The notes under the pieces are model-generated. The model was not told the origin of the DNA and did no database searches. It saw only the letters and a program-made list of their open reading frames with translations. The position numbers were made by a program, and so were the translations under genes. From contig VWND01000075.1 of the NCBI GenBank assembly GCA_009599575.1, forward strand, positions 310,001-374,000: a DNA stretch of 64,000 bases, read 5' to 3'. This DNA comes from Blumeriella jaapii (lineage: Eukaryota > Ascomycota > Leotiomycetes > Helotiales > Drepanopezizaceae). Of this stretch, positions 35,234-46,398 are shown in pieces (position 1 is the first letter of the stretch; each line of letters opens with the position of its first letter).

Positions 35234-37518
35234 TCATAGCTTGACTCCCCAAATCCCACGTCCCCACTGACACCGAGCCAGTCCCCGCCATCGTTGTTCA
35301 GCGCGCTGTGGGGTGCCCAGCTGATGTTGCCAACCTCGTAGTCGCATTGCCAGCTGGCGGTTGGTCCACGCGCGTTGTCGGATACCGGGGCGCCGTTGAT
35401 GGCGGGGCCGGGTGGAGCGAGGGCGGTGCTCTGGCTGAGGAGGTCCCAGATGAGAACCAGAGAGTCGTCGGCTCCGGACGCGAGGGTCCCTCGTCGGGAC
35501 GGAGACCACTCTATACAATTGATCGGTGCGCCGTGGCCTCGAAGCTCGAGCAACGCCTGCCCTGGCTGGCGAACATCGAGGATGCGGATGAGGCTCGAGT
35601 CCTGAGAGAACGTAGCGAGAAGATGGGTATCATGTGGCGAAGCGGCAAGACGGAGCAATGGTGGTGCATAGGACATGGTCTGCTGAGCCAAGGTTGGGCT
35701 TATCCTGCCTCCAGGACTTCCATCTGTACGGCCATTAGCATCGTTCCACTTCAGATACTGGGCATTCCGGACCTTTGTCATCTTTGGCGGTAGGTTCGTA
35801 GATGATGGTGCTGTGTTCGAGACTCCGAAGATCGAACATCCGCACACTACCGTCTGCGCCACAACTGACGAAGACGTCGACACTGTTCGCGCAGAACCTG
35901 ACGTCAAAAACCTCCTTATCGTGTGCAATCAGCTGCGTTTTCGCAGTCAGGGTTGGGATGTCCCAGATGGTACATGTCGTGTCAATGCTCGAGGTGATGA
36001 TGAGACTTGGCGAGACGGCATTCCAATCGAGGGAGGTGAGCGGGGCGGTGTGCTCAGGTGTTTTCGAGTTGGAGAGAAGTGCCAAAGGCGTAAGTTTGCT
36101 CGCGGGCATGTCCCGGCCGTGATTACTCGGGCGAGATATGGAATTGCCCGGGGAAGCGATTGGGGTCTCGGAAGGCAGAGACCATAGTCTGAGATGGTCT
36201 CCCGAGGTTGCAAGAAGATCCGTCGACTGTTTCTGGGAAGAGGGAGGCTCCCACAACAGGCGCGTGACTGGGTAGGAATGTGTTGCCTCCGCTATCTTGA
36301 CAAAATCCAGCCCGTACTTGGGCGCCCCTGGAACGTAAGATTCCGACGGGGTAGGGGTGATCTGCGAATCTAGAATTTGAATCTGGCACAGAAGATCAGC
36401 AAGCAGTCGATCCAGAATCCCGTGCCCAAGCTAGCACTCACGAAATTGTGTCCGTCTTCCAGATAGCTTCCCACGGCCACCTTTCCCGCGTCGTGGTTCT
36501 GCGCGGGCCATTTACACCAGTCGAACGCGTAGATCGCCCACGGCGCGAGGTAATTGCTGTTGGTCGGGACGGCACTTGCGCCGTCAAACGAGTATGGGTT
36601 GGCGCCTGGTATGCCTTCCGAGATGCCCGAGTCGGCGCGAGGCCGGATGTCAGCAAGACCCAGCGGCGTGTTGGACACCGTCCGTTGACTGTTCTGCGGC
36701 GTGTACTTCTGGTTCGTGGGAGACGTGAATTGGTCCCCCCCGCCGGGCGTGGTGGGGGTCGCGAAGGGCGCGTAGCTCTGGCCGTCGAAGCCCGCTGGAC
36801 TCGAGCGCGTGTAGTTGTGGGAGGGCCCCAGGGTCGCCGAGCGCGAGGGCGTGGCGTACTGGTCGTGAGACAAGGTCGTGGTTGGCACCGCATTCGAGCT
36901 GTTCGCCGACACGAGGCTCGGTCTGCCAGGCTGGAGCGCCCCGGGAAGTTGCGCCGCGTTGCCTGGCTCGAGATTGATTCGAGGGCCGGCGGCGGCGTAG
37001 TCTCGCGGCGACATGTGGCCTCGCTGCGACGACGCCATGGGACTGTTGGGATGATGGTTATTGTTGCTCGCACCGGGCTGCATGTGCAGCTCGTCGGCGT
37101 TCGCGTTCGCGTTTGCGTTCGGGGGCGGACGCCGGGGGATCTCGTATCGCTGGCTCATCACCCCACCGGCCGAGGGCGCAGATGTCGTCGTCGAGTCCCG
37201 GTGGTGATGGGGAGGTGGAGGTGAAGCGGGAGATGAAGCTGAAGTCGCTGTCGACGGCGCCGTCGTGAGCGAGAGAGAGAGAGAAGTCGAGTCGGCGTGA
37301 CTCGAGTCCGGAGGAGGGGCAGAGGGAGGGGCGCGTTCACCGCAGATGGAGCTGGAGCTGGAGCTGGGGCGAAAGCAGTCGGTGCCCGCGGTCGTCGTAC
37401 TGCCGGATGCTATGGCTGGCGAATTGGCATTGTCTTGTGGTGGTGGTGGTGGTGGTGGTGATGGTGGTGATGGTGGTGGTGGTTGCGAAGTGGAAGTGCA
37501 TTCTTGTTGTCGAGGCAT
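35234..37518 (-). CDS. WD40 protein of the WDR68/DCAF7 (TTG1) family, frameshifted
   Basis: WD40 scaffold; in animals DCAF7/WDR68 binds DYRK kinases and Cul4-DDB1, and in plants TTG1 binds bHLH/MYB factors. Exons in transcript order: 37518-36442, 36382-35773, 35723-35234. The first 300 residues are disordered, with poly-Pro, Ser/Thr and His/Asn runs. The WD40 part starts YAFDWCKWPAQNHDAGKVAVGSY and includes the family hallmarks FIQILDSQI, LLWEPPS, SLDWNAVSPSLIITSSIDTT, VSCGADGSVRMFDLR, FSQDSSLIRILDVRQPG and WSPSRRGTLASGADDSL. Intron 2 uses an unusual GTCCGG donor. Near 35262-35265 one G seems missing: as read the end is GVSGDVGFGESSYEDV and runs to 35203, while the other frame gives GRGIWGVKL and a stop at 35234, matching the family ending. 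Restored length 725 residues. Confidence 0.88.
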
Positions 37519-37992
37519 TTCTCGATGCTTGCATGATGTGCCAGAGGTACAGTACAGACATGCTGCCAGCGGTCGTGGTCGTGGCCGGGTCTACGGTGGC
37601 CGGCACAACAAGCGAGACAGATACAAAGTAAATAAAGAGAGACCAACACAAATACAACCATCCCCATCAGAACACCGCACCGATGCAGGGAGGAGGGAGC
37701 TTCCAATACAGTCAGCCTACAGATGTGCTACCCAGGTAAAAGGTACTGTAGTATGGGGTTGCGAATCATGCAGCTCAATCCCCAGCAGATAGAAACCTGC
37801 ACCCGCTACGTGCTTGGTCTCGTCTTGCCAGGTGCAGAAGAACAAGAATAAGTATACTTACGGTAAGAATCTCCAGATCCGCTGGCTCGGCATGGCATCA
37901 AATCAAGCTAGAAACAAAACTGAGTCTCATGCTCTGGTATCCCGAAACACTCGCACACTCGCACGCTCGCTCGCTCGTTAGGTACAGTACAA
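37519..37992. other. Region between WDR68-like start and Atg28-like stop
   Basis: 474 bp presumably containing the WDR68-like promoter and the 3' end of the next gene. Only shadow frames and short CTCGCACG-type repeats are seen. Confidence 0.45.
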
Positions 37993-39626
37993 TCATGCGT
38001 CGCCCCGATCAACCAGCAGCTCCGCCAGATTCGGTCCATCGTCCTCGCTCGACAGGCTCTCTCTCCTCTCCAACAGCTCCATTTCCTCACCCGTTCCATT
38101 CCCCAACTCGTCGGCCAGCTTCGGGTCGGCTGGGGCGGCCACTCCCAACGCACCCTTGAGAATCTCGACTCCCTCCCTGAAAGCCTCCAGCTCGGCTCCC
38201 ACAGCACATATCAACAAGTTCCACCCTCTCTCTTCCGCCACACGAACCGTGCCCGAGAGGCTCCGTACAACCTCTTCCATCTGGCCGATTTGCTTCCGCA
38301 ACAGCGCGGGATCCTGCACCTCGTGACTGGCCATCTGCGTCCGCAGTTCGTCCTCGAAATCCACGATGGCCTTGACGCTCTCCTCCCACATCCGAGCACC
38401 TTCTTCCAGCGCCGCCTTCTCCGTCTCGACCTTTTCTTGGTGGGCGTGAAGCTGTGACACCTCTGTCCTCCACCACTCCTTGGCCATCTCCAACGTCCTC
38501 CGGCTCGCCGGTAGCTGGGGGAAGCCTTCCTCGTCGCCCATCACCACCGACACGGGGATCGGCGGCCTCCTCAGGAACTCTCTAACCTCCGATTCGACTT
38601 CTCGTAAGGCTCCTCGGTAGCTGCTCAACCGTGCCTCTCTCCGATTGACGCTCTCCTTGATCCTGTCTCCCAGCCACCGCTTCCTCGCCTTCATCTGCGC
38701 AAGCCTATCCTCCATCTCCCTGATCTCGTTTCCCACCGCCACCTCTTCCAGCCTCAGCTCCGTCATCTCCTGGGCCTCCTCACTCCCAGCGACAGCCTCC
38801 TCCTGCTCCCCCGAACCACCCTCCCCACTCAACTGCCCTCGCACCTCCTCCATCTTCCTCTCCCAGCCCTCTATCCTACGCACAACCTCGCCGCTCCTCT
38901 CAATCTCCCCCTTCAAAATGTGCACCTGCTCCATCTTGACCGCCACCAGCTCCCCCATATCCTTCAACAAGCCCCTCCGCGCCCCCCTCAAGCCAACAAC
39001 CCTCCTCTTCGGCTGCCTGACCGGCACGAACCCCCCACCGCTCTGGCCCCGACCAGCGCTCTGCAAGCTCCTCGACGTCGGCGTACTGCTCCCCGCATCC
39101 GAGCCGCCCTCCCCCCCATTCGCTTCCCCCGAACCGCCAAAGCCCTGAACGAGCCCAGCAGCCTGCGCATCAAGCAGCAACTGCAAGTCGCTCTGAATAG
39201 CCCTCTCCCTACGCTCCAGTCCCAGCAGCGGATCGACAGCACCACCGCCCCTCCCCAGCCGCGGACTCGCGCTTCGCCCTCCCACGCCGTCGAAACTCCC
39301 TCTCAAACTCCTACGAGTATGCGCCTGATACGTAGCATGCTGGGCAGCCGGAAGGCGGACGCTGGTCGTGATCGGTGGCGGCGGAGCCGCGAACTGGATT
39401 TTGCGGCCTTTCGTCCGCGATGGGGAGGGCGACACGCTGTGGGCTTGGCTGCTGGCGCGGTAGAAGGAGGGCGGCGGGGAGGGGGACGCGACGCGCGAGT
39501 GAGACGCGCGAGGGAGAGGTTGCGGAGGGAGACGGCGTCGGCGTCGGTGTCGAGGTCGGTCGTGTCGTGTAGGAGGAGGGGGCTGCTGTCTCGCGACGAG
39601 CGGGGGAAGAAGGCTGAGCGCGACAT
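37993..39626 (-). CDS. Coiled-coil protein resembling autophagy protein Atg28, frameshifted
   Basis: Coiled-coil protein of about 544 residues. The core has DPLLGLERRERAIQSDLQLL and LDAQAAGLVQGFGG, then PVRQPKRRVVGLRGARRGLL, followed by long Glu/Arg-rich helices (EARLSSYRGALREVESEVRE and so on). This wording matches what I remember of filamentous-fungal proteins annotated as Atg28-like, a factor first linked to pexophagy in yeasts; the assignment rests on memory. The N-terminus appears split. A GC3-rich frame starts MSRSAFFPRSSRDSSPLLLH at 39626 and runs to about 39500. The core frame takes over at SPPPSFYRASSQ, one base out of phase. The core frame's own upstream Met (39759) yields Arg/Pro-rich nonsense. 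A missing base in the C-rich run around 39476-39500 is the simplest reading; an unusual intron is the alternative. Confidence 0.62.
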
Positions 39627-41179
39627 CTTCTCGGACGACGTTGTGTGGGCGGGACAGGAAGATGGGACCTTTCGACGGGGGGGAAGCACTCCTCCTTTTA
39701 AAGCATGTCTGTGATGGAGAGAAGAATGTTGCTGAACCGACGAAATGTGATGTTTGCATGCTGGGACGAATCAGGGCAGGTGCGCGCGTGCCTCACTCGA
39801 CGCCACGGACCGCCGGCCTGGCCATCTGGAACGCGTCCCGTGAAAGTGTCACTTTCATGTGCTACGAGATATCAAAATGGAGACATGTGCCTTTCTCCGG
39901 CTGAAGCTGTGTGCAGTACCTCCTCCGACAGCACAGTGTAGTACAGTGTCCGTCAAAAATCAAATATTTTTAGAGCTACAATGATGGCACAGCTTGAATC
40001 GTGTTTAGGTGCCTACATCAAGAACAGTAGATTACCTTCCCTCTTACATACATACATAATTACTATACTGTACTGTACCTCTCAACCTGAATACCAGAAT
40101 TCCATGTACCGACCTTGCTATCGCTTGATTTTCATGTCCAGTAAACTCCGGCCTCAACGCCATGTCCTCACCTCCTGCAGTTTCCCTCCCCCCTTCCGCA
40201 CCCCTCCTCACCTTTTCCCACCACCAAACAGCTCCAAGCAAAGGAAGAGAAGAGACGTAACTAGCTCGCCATCTCCAATTCCCCCATGACAGATTATCGA
40301 CGACAGCCAAAGCGCCATATCGCGCCTCGCTTCACGTGAAAGAAAGTAAACCAACGCCCGCCTTCCAGTCCCACCCAAAACACACACACCGGAGGAGAAG
40401 AGCGCGTGACCTTTCATACCAAACTGGACGTGAACACCGAGTCGGCGTTGATTGGATGAGGCCTTGCAGACCAAACCACGGCCTGGAGATCTCTGAATTG
40501 AATCCAGAACAAAGCCCAGGAGAAAACCCGACGTCTTGCGGTTCGATTTTCCAGCTGCGAGGATCAAAGCGATGACAGACGACTTGGAGCGGTGGCCAAA
40601 GCCAGTCGAGAGTCGGACAACGCTCAAGAACTGTTTAACGGCAGAGTGGGCGAGATCTGGAATCCGAGCGACGGCGCGAAGATATGTGAACGCTGCTTCA
40701 AACTAGGCGATTTTATGGCAGAGGCGAGAACGAGTCGGGCGTGTGGTGAGCTCATGAAGCGAGAGGATGGGAGTTCCACGAGATGGTGGATCTTTACTCC
40801 AATGTGCTGCTTTTGGAAGCATGAAGTGTCTTTTGTCTAGGTTCACTGGTAGTGCGGGGTCGCAGATGAAGGGTAAGTAGCTACTTGCCCCGATTTTGAT
40901 TTTCGTGCTGAGATTTCAGACGCCGACATAGAAGAGGTCTTGGGCAGATCCTGTTGCAGAATGGTGAGTGCGGTCGGAAAGTGTCTGGTCTAAGCGAGAT
41001 GGCTCTTGTCTATAGCACCTTCTCCCTCCTCAGTCTTTCTAAGTCTTTGAAGCCGAGATATTGCACCCTTGCTCTTCTTGGAAACCCACCCAGTTTTCTT
41101 AAGCGTAAAGCCCCAGAACAGAAGAATCTAGCGACTGGCCGTTAACACTTCCTCGCACCGAGTGGCATGTTGTCGTAGC
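39627..41179. other. Intergenic region, 1.5 kb
   Basis: Between the Atg28-like start and the 3' end of the second F-box gene. CAGTA words occur near 39912-39950 and ACTGTACTGTAC near 40067-40078. Open frames here are short and carry no family signal. Confidence 0.5.
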
Positions 41180-43257
41180 TCATTGCTGAGGGTCATGGAT
41201 GCGACATCCATAAATGCTCCACTTTTCCCACTTCTTCCACTGTTTTTGCGTTATAGACACTCCGTTATCGTCCAGATCGTCCCAGGCATACGAGTCTACT
41301 AGGTCGTGGCAATGACAGGGCAAAGTTGCACTAGTCACTTCGACATCCCCGTGATGCTCATCGTCAAGATCACTATGGTGGCCCTCGTCCTCGATTTCGT
41401 CTTCTGGGGCTTCATGACTTGCATAGCTTTCAGTGGAAGCTTCATCATCGGCAAAGTCGTGGACGGAGCCGCGATCTTGTGCAAGGTTAGAATCCGGGAA
41501 GTCGTCATCGTCACTCCGCTCCTCCTCGTCGCTGTGATCCTTGATAAAACCAGCATCAGAGTCGCTCCAATAGTTGGGATTCTCCAGCTCGCTCTCGGAG
41601 TCGTAATTGTGGAGGTGCGGGAAAGGGACCAGCGGGAGAATGGCCCCAGCTGAATTGCCTTCGTTTGCGTATCGAATCATTCTCAAGCTGACCCAGTTCA
41701 GTTTGAGGCATGATCGAATGTACTGTAGCACTTTTTGCCAGTCAAATCTATAGGGGACGCCTGTCTGAGACTGATCCGTCGAAGACGTAGGGAGCGAAGC
41801 GTGCCCCGATGCTGCGCTAGCATTTCTAAAAGTTCTTCGTGGTCTAGTTGCCATAGGTGGAGTCCTATGTGCTTGAGGTTTTTGAAGTAAAGGCCGTGAA
41901 ATACTACGGAAAGTGGGACCGAAATTTGGTAATTAGATCCAACGTGAAAGCTGTCTAGACCGACAGCTGCTCGGAACAACACCTCGAAGATAGGTGATAG
42001 CGCGATGATCTTCTCGTCTGGGCCTGGATGCTCGATGATTTGCAGTTCGATCGAGACCAACCTCCGTGCGATGGAAGTGAGTTGCCGGCTCAATGTGGGT
42101 GTAAGGACTAGTGGCAACGGAGGGTCCATAAAACGGCTTGAAAGGCGATTGAAGGGCGATCCCTAAGAGACAACTCGAGTGTCAGGATTATCTGATAAAA
42201 AGCATGATGGAGAATTCAGGTTCTTCGAGCTGATATTATGCTGAGGCGGAGACGCCCTTCTCGAGGAAAGGATGAGTGCCATTGCCGACTTCAGATCTCA
42301 CTTACGGATTGCTTGACTGCTGCATAAATTGTAGATATCGCATGTTCGGCCGCCGAGCTCCACTCCGATGCGGTACCTTCATCGGCGTAAACTGGGTTGT
42401 TCTTCAGGAATTTAGCCCATCCACGATCCATCTCGTCAGTGACTCGCATCACACGTATCTGCTTCAACTTGTCGAAAGCGGCTAGTGCACGTCGTAGTGC
42501 ATCCTTGTCAATACCATCTCTAATCATTCGTCTTTGCTCGTCGGCTTTCATCATGGCTTTTGTAACTTGCCCTCGATAGTGTGCTGCGATACGCAGCTGA
42601 TGGGCGCTCGGTGGCTGTTCCTGGTTGTTTCCCGGGAGAATGTTATGTGCTGCTGGGTCAAAGTCACGCAAGATCGACTCAAATTGAGCTCTATCTAAGG
42701 AAGGAATCGTCAGTTAGGCATCGCGCGATACAAAGCAGGCTATTACCTTTACTGTATAGGGGAGGGATCATGTAAGAGAACTGTTTAACAACTCCGGGAG
42801 CGGTTCCGTTATGGAATGTCATGAATCTTTCGAGTTCTCCTGTCTCAAATTCTCAGTGCCAGGCTCAGGGAACAGGATCTAGTTTTCAGAACGTACGGAA
42901 GCCTTCTAGGGAGAAGCGGATCTGTACGCGCATGAATTGGTTTGCTAATCCGGCCGTGGAAAACTTCCTGCAGACAAGCCTCTATGGTTTTGAGTCAGCG
43001 TGGTCACACTCGGAAGAGATTACAATCTTGCTTGATCATACAAAGTTGCTTATATGGCTAGAGTCCTTTCCGGGCGGGAGGGAAACAAAACTTTCGACGC
43101 TCAAGCTCATTCTCTCTTTCCACAGGTCTAACAAATCTGGCTTGATCTGGCTCGAATATCCGACAATCATCGTTAGTATCTCGTTTGGAAGTGAAAGAAT
43201 TGGACATGGTTGATCGACTCTGTCAGACGGCGGTAGCCAAGGGGCTCTCTGTGCCAT
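41180..43257 (-). CDS. F-box-like protein with acidic C-terminus, frameshifted
   Basis: Probable F-box substrate adaptor. Five exons in transcript order: 43257-43042, 42981-42897, 42839-42747, 42694-42306, 42162-41180. The N-terminus reads ILSLPNEILTMIVGYSS, and splicing adds NFRLVCRKFSTAGLANQFM, together a recognisable F-box. The middle region contains helices such as LRRALAAFDKLKQIRVMRV, then leucine-rich segments (FKNLKHIGLHLWQLDHEELL, HRGTLRSLRLRRISL), as in the large F-box/LRR-like families of filamentous ascomycetes. The C-terminus has a long Asp/Glu-rich stretch and a Trp-rich end (QKQWKKWEKW). In exon 5 near 41750-41765 the reading frame shifts: upstream LRRISLRQ, downstream YRFDWQKVLQYIRSCLKLNW. 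One base appears missing; restored length 588 residues. The substrate is unknown. Confidence 0.75.
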
Positions 43258-44418
43258 GGCGAGTGGTTCGCTTCAATCCAAAGAAACAAGATCTGTACCC
43301 CGTACAGTACCGAAGGAGAGACACTGATCCGTCAAAACGTTGAACAAAATCGAAGTAGCGGACCAGCATATACTTCGCAGACATGCATTGAACAGAAAGA
43401 CGGAGTGCCTTCCAGGTTTTTGGGGCAGCGACAACACACATCAATTCGAAACAGGCGCTTCTGACGTGTTTATGCATGCGGCGGCATTCGTTGAAGACGT
43501 TGAGAAACAAGCAAGCTATTCGAAACCTCTAGGTCTTGCAGCGATACTGCAGAAGGAAAAGACTTTCGCACTAGCAATCCGATCTATAAAATTTCTCCGA
43601 AAGAACGCTCCTGCATATTTTCCAGCCATCACTCGCATCGAGCGACGGTCATGTGAGATGGAGCATTTTCATTCGATATGGGCAAGGTTGTCGCAAGGAT
43701 GAGGGATGTCATGGCTGCAATGACAACGTACTGATCTCAACTTGGAACGATGGACCGCATGTGGATAGCCAATCGCATGACTTGGTCGCCAAGGGGGCTG
43801 CAGGATACGGTAAGTCTTTGTACCGTGATTTTCGAGGATGGACCCTTCAGAGAAGAGTAGTGGTCTCCCGGGCGCCTATTTGTTATCCATCATGATGACC
43901 TGGAAGCTCGCTCGTCTTTCCCAACCACCAAGTCAGGGACGGGCCGTACCCCAGACGTGGTGACGTGGATTGTCTGACACACTTTCGATTCTCTCTCGGT
44001 GCGGTACTTATACATGGGTTCAGGATTCCCCGCAGCGCGCTGGAGAAATTCGTGATGAACTGCTGCAAGCTGTGAGTGTGATTGACGCAAGAGGCCCAAA
44101 GTGTGACTTGAGCCTATGTGGGCCATTACAATCGACGTTGCTAGCGGGCTGCCGTAGGTCTTGACTTGTGCTGCAAACTTTCATCGAATTACGCCACATT
44201 TCTCTCGCATAGTCGATGGGAAAATCGCTCTTGATCCCAGCTTGTTTGTTAGAATTGGAGGACTAAAGCTCAAGATCTCGCGGAGATCGTGTTGCAGACC
44301 ACTCTTTTGCCATGGCTTCATTCGCATGCCGCACTTCCAAGCGGAAGAAGGGTGACTGGAAGAGTAGCTCATTGCAAGTACTGTACTGTAGAAAGCAATT
44401 AGAACCGGAAACAGAACA
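43258..44418. other. Intergenic region upstream of the F-box gene
   Basis: 1.16 kb with overlapping open frames of 95-120 codons on both strands, none with a recognised motif or consistent splicing. A decayed relative of the F-box gene cannot be excluded. A TACTGTACTGTA word occurs at 44382-44393. Confidence 0.4.
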
Positions 44419-45666
44419 CTAGAGCGACGAGGTTCGAGCAAGCTCGGCCCTGCGTTTTCGTATTGCTGTGCTGCTAATCTTCGAGGCGAAATCTTCCGTC
44501 TTGCTTGGACTTTCTTCAACTTCTTCCGCAGCCAGGACATCAACCTCGAAGACCTCTAACGGCTTCCATCCTTTTTCCAGCCTCTTGTCGTTTACTGCTT
44601 GCCCGCCAGACCTCGTCTCTCCCGAGACGACTATTGCAGTCACACTCTCATCCGTAATGGTTGGCCCAAATGGATCTTGTATCTCCACACATTCGATCGA
44701 TACCGAACAGGCTTTGATACATGTATGAATCGCATGACCGTTTGTGACTGGTTCATCAAATGTCGTGACTTGGGTCGCCTCTGCTCGACTAGAGCGAGTG
44801 AAAGAGAGAATTGAGAGCAGAAAGTCGACGACCTCCTCCTGCCGGGTGTGCCAGCTTCCCAGGTACTCCGCATATTTCTTGTTCTTCAGAAGCTGGTCTC
44901 CAGTGATCCCGACAATCAACCTCTTGTTGACCGGAGCTACCGTGGAGTCTGGCTGAAGGAGGAGAGCGGCAGCTGTGAGCAGCAGCTTGTGGCCTGCATG
45001 GAGGTGATCAAAAGTCCCCCCGACAGCAACAACGTCGTGGGTTGCAGACGACCCGGCTACAGCTGGTACTGGCGTCAGATGCTCCTCGATCATGCTACCG
45101 CCGCCGACGAGCTCCACGTGACCGAGCAAGGGCGGATTGCTTCGATTTGCGAGGGATACGTAGCTGGCGAGAAGCCTTTGGCCCTCCTCGCCTTCGACCG
45201 AAAAGACTCGGTTCCATCGACGTCGTGTGAGAGCGAGGGTAGAAAGGTCGATGATGGGCCCTGCAACCGAGATTTTCGAGGAAGCATCGTTCTCTCCGAG
45301 TGAAGTAGAATCTCCGCCGTAGTCGAGCAAAACGACGCGTGCATCTACCGAGCCAGGAGAGCCTGCTTCCACGTCGACACCCAGCTTGGCCCACACAACA
45401 CAGATGAGGCTGTAAATGCCGCCGAGAATCTGCTGGGCCTCTTCGTAAATCTCGGATCTGGGGAGGTTTAGCCGGCCATGGAGCCTGGGGCATGGCAAGA
45501 CGACGAGGAGCTGAGTGCTTGTTGAGAGCTTCCCCAGTGAGGATGCGGTAGCAGAGAGCGACGGCCGGTATGCCGCCGAGAGCGAAGCCGCCGTTACTGG
45601 TGATGGAGGAGGAGGGAGAAGGAGGAGAGATGGCAAGGGGAGCGGGCTACCAAGTACAGCCGGCAT
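44419..45666 (-). CDS. cab4: Phosphopantetheine adenylyltransferase (CoA biosynthesis)
   Basis: Transfers AMP from ATP to 4'-phosphopantetheine, giving dephospho-CoA, the fourth step of CoA synthesis; yeast Cab4 is the counterpart. Single exon, 415 residues. The first 190 residues form the fungal N-terminal extension, with a Pro/Leu-rich start and VVLPCPRLHGRLNLPRS. The nucleotidyltransferase domain begins DVVAVGGTFDHLHAGHKLLL, containing the HxGH signature of the cytidylyltransferase-like fold. It continues RLIVGITGDQLLKNKKYAEY, IQDPFGPTITDESVTAIVVS, and ends SSTAIRKRRAEL, the conserved ATP-binding end motif. No dephospho-CoA kinase domain is fused, as is normal for fungi. It is likely constitutive. 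Head-to-tail neighbours suggest no pathway cluster. Confidence 0.93.
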   Translation of the reverse strand: MPAVLGSPLPLPSLLLLPPPPSPVTAASLSAAYRPSLSATASSLGKLSTSTQLLVVLPCPRLHGRLNLPRSEIYEEAQQILGGIYSLICVVWAKLGVDVEAGSPGSVDARVVLLDYGGDSTSLGENDASSKISVAGPIIDLSTLALTRRRWNRVFSVEGEEGQRLLASYVSLANRSNPPLLGHVELVGGGSMIEEHLTPVPAVAGSSATHDVVAVGGTFDHLHAGHKLLLTAAALLLQPDSTVAPVNKRLIVGITGDQLLKNKKYAEYLGSWHTRQEEVVDFLLSILSFTRSSRAEATQVTTFDEPVTNGHAIHTCIKACSVSIECVEIQDPFGPTITDESVTAIVVSGETRSGGQAVNDKRLEKGWKPLEVFEVDVLAAEEVEESPSKTEDFASKISSTAIRKRRAELARTSSL

Positions 45667-46398
45667 CTCGACTGTGGATTCGACACTGGGTCTGGATGAT
45701 GAGAGATGGATGATGATGGATGAAGATGGATGAGGTTGTGTCGGTTTAAATGTCCAGACAGGAAACTGTTGGAACGATCAAGCTCCGTATGTAGGATTTG
45801 GGTGAGTCTCGTCAGAGGAACTGTCGATGTTTGTATTGTACTACTACTGCGCAGCACATACATACAGTAGGTGTGTATGTACGATGTACTGTGACGATGA
45901 GGGGTGATTCTGCCAAGAATTTTGGGCATTTCCAGATGACACAGCATTTCATCGATTGCACTCAATTCTCTCTTGCATTCACGGTTCATCTGGCAAGAAG
46001 CTAGAAACCTATACTCACTTGATGAATCATTCTGTTCTCCTCGGATAAGCCCGGATCCGGCATCTCGGTCGATGGGAACGAGGGGCGGAGAAAGAAGGAG
46101 AGCTGCACACACACGCGCGATAGCTTACTACCGTATATACATAATCAAGACACATTTGCAGTGTGTCTTACTTCATCGCAGTGGGGGAACGCGCAGATGA
46201 CGATAAGGACCGCATTTCGCCAGTGACCACCCGTGTCGAGTGTCCGCCAAACCACTATCACCGAGCCCACAAACTCCAACGCTGTATCTTTCGAGCTTTC
46301 AAGACAAAACTGGACTTCCGTGCTCCCATCCAAACGTCGTTCAGATCCGTGTCTTGATGTATCCATCTCGGCCACGTCCCTGCCTGGAGACCGTCCCC
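45667..46398. other. Promoter side of PPAT and 3' side of the DUF1748 gene
   Basis: About 730 bp with a GGATGATG-like direct repeat next to the PPAT start (45690-45735) and a TGTAC block near 45835-45895. No gene recognised. Confidence 0.5.

Noticed and set aside
36448..37224. 258-codon plus-strand frame antisense to the WDR68-like gene
   Set aside because: Arg/Val/Gly-rich shadow of the GC-rich disordered N-terminal coding region; no motif.
38920..39714. 264-codon plus-strand frame antisense to the Atg28-like gene
   Set aside because: Arg/Ala/Pro-rich composition, opposite a well-supported coiled-coil frame.
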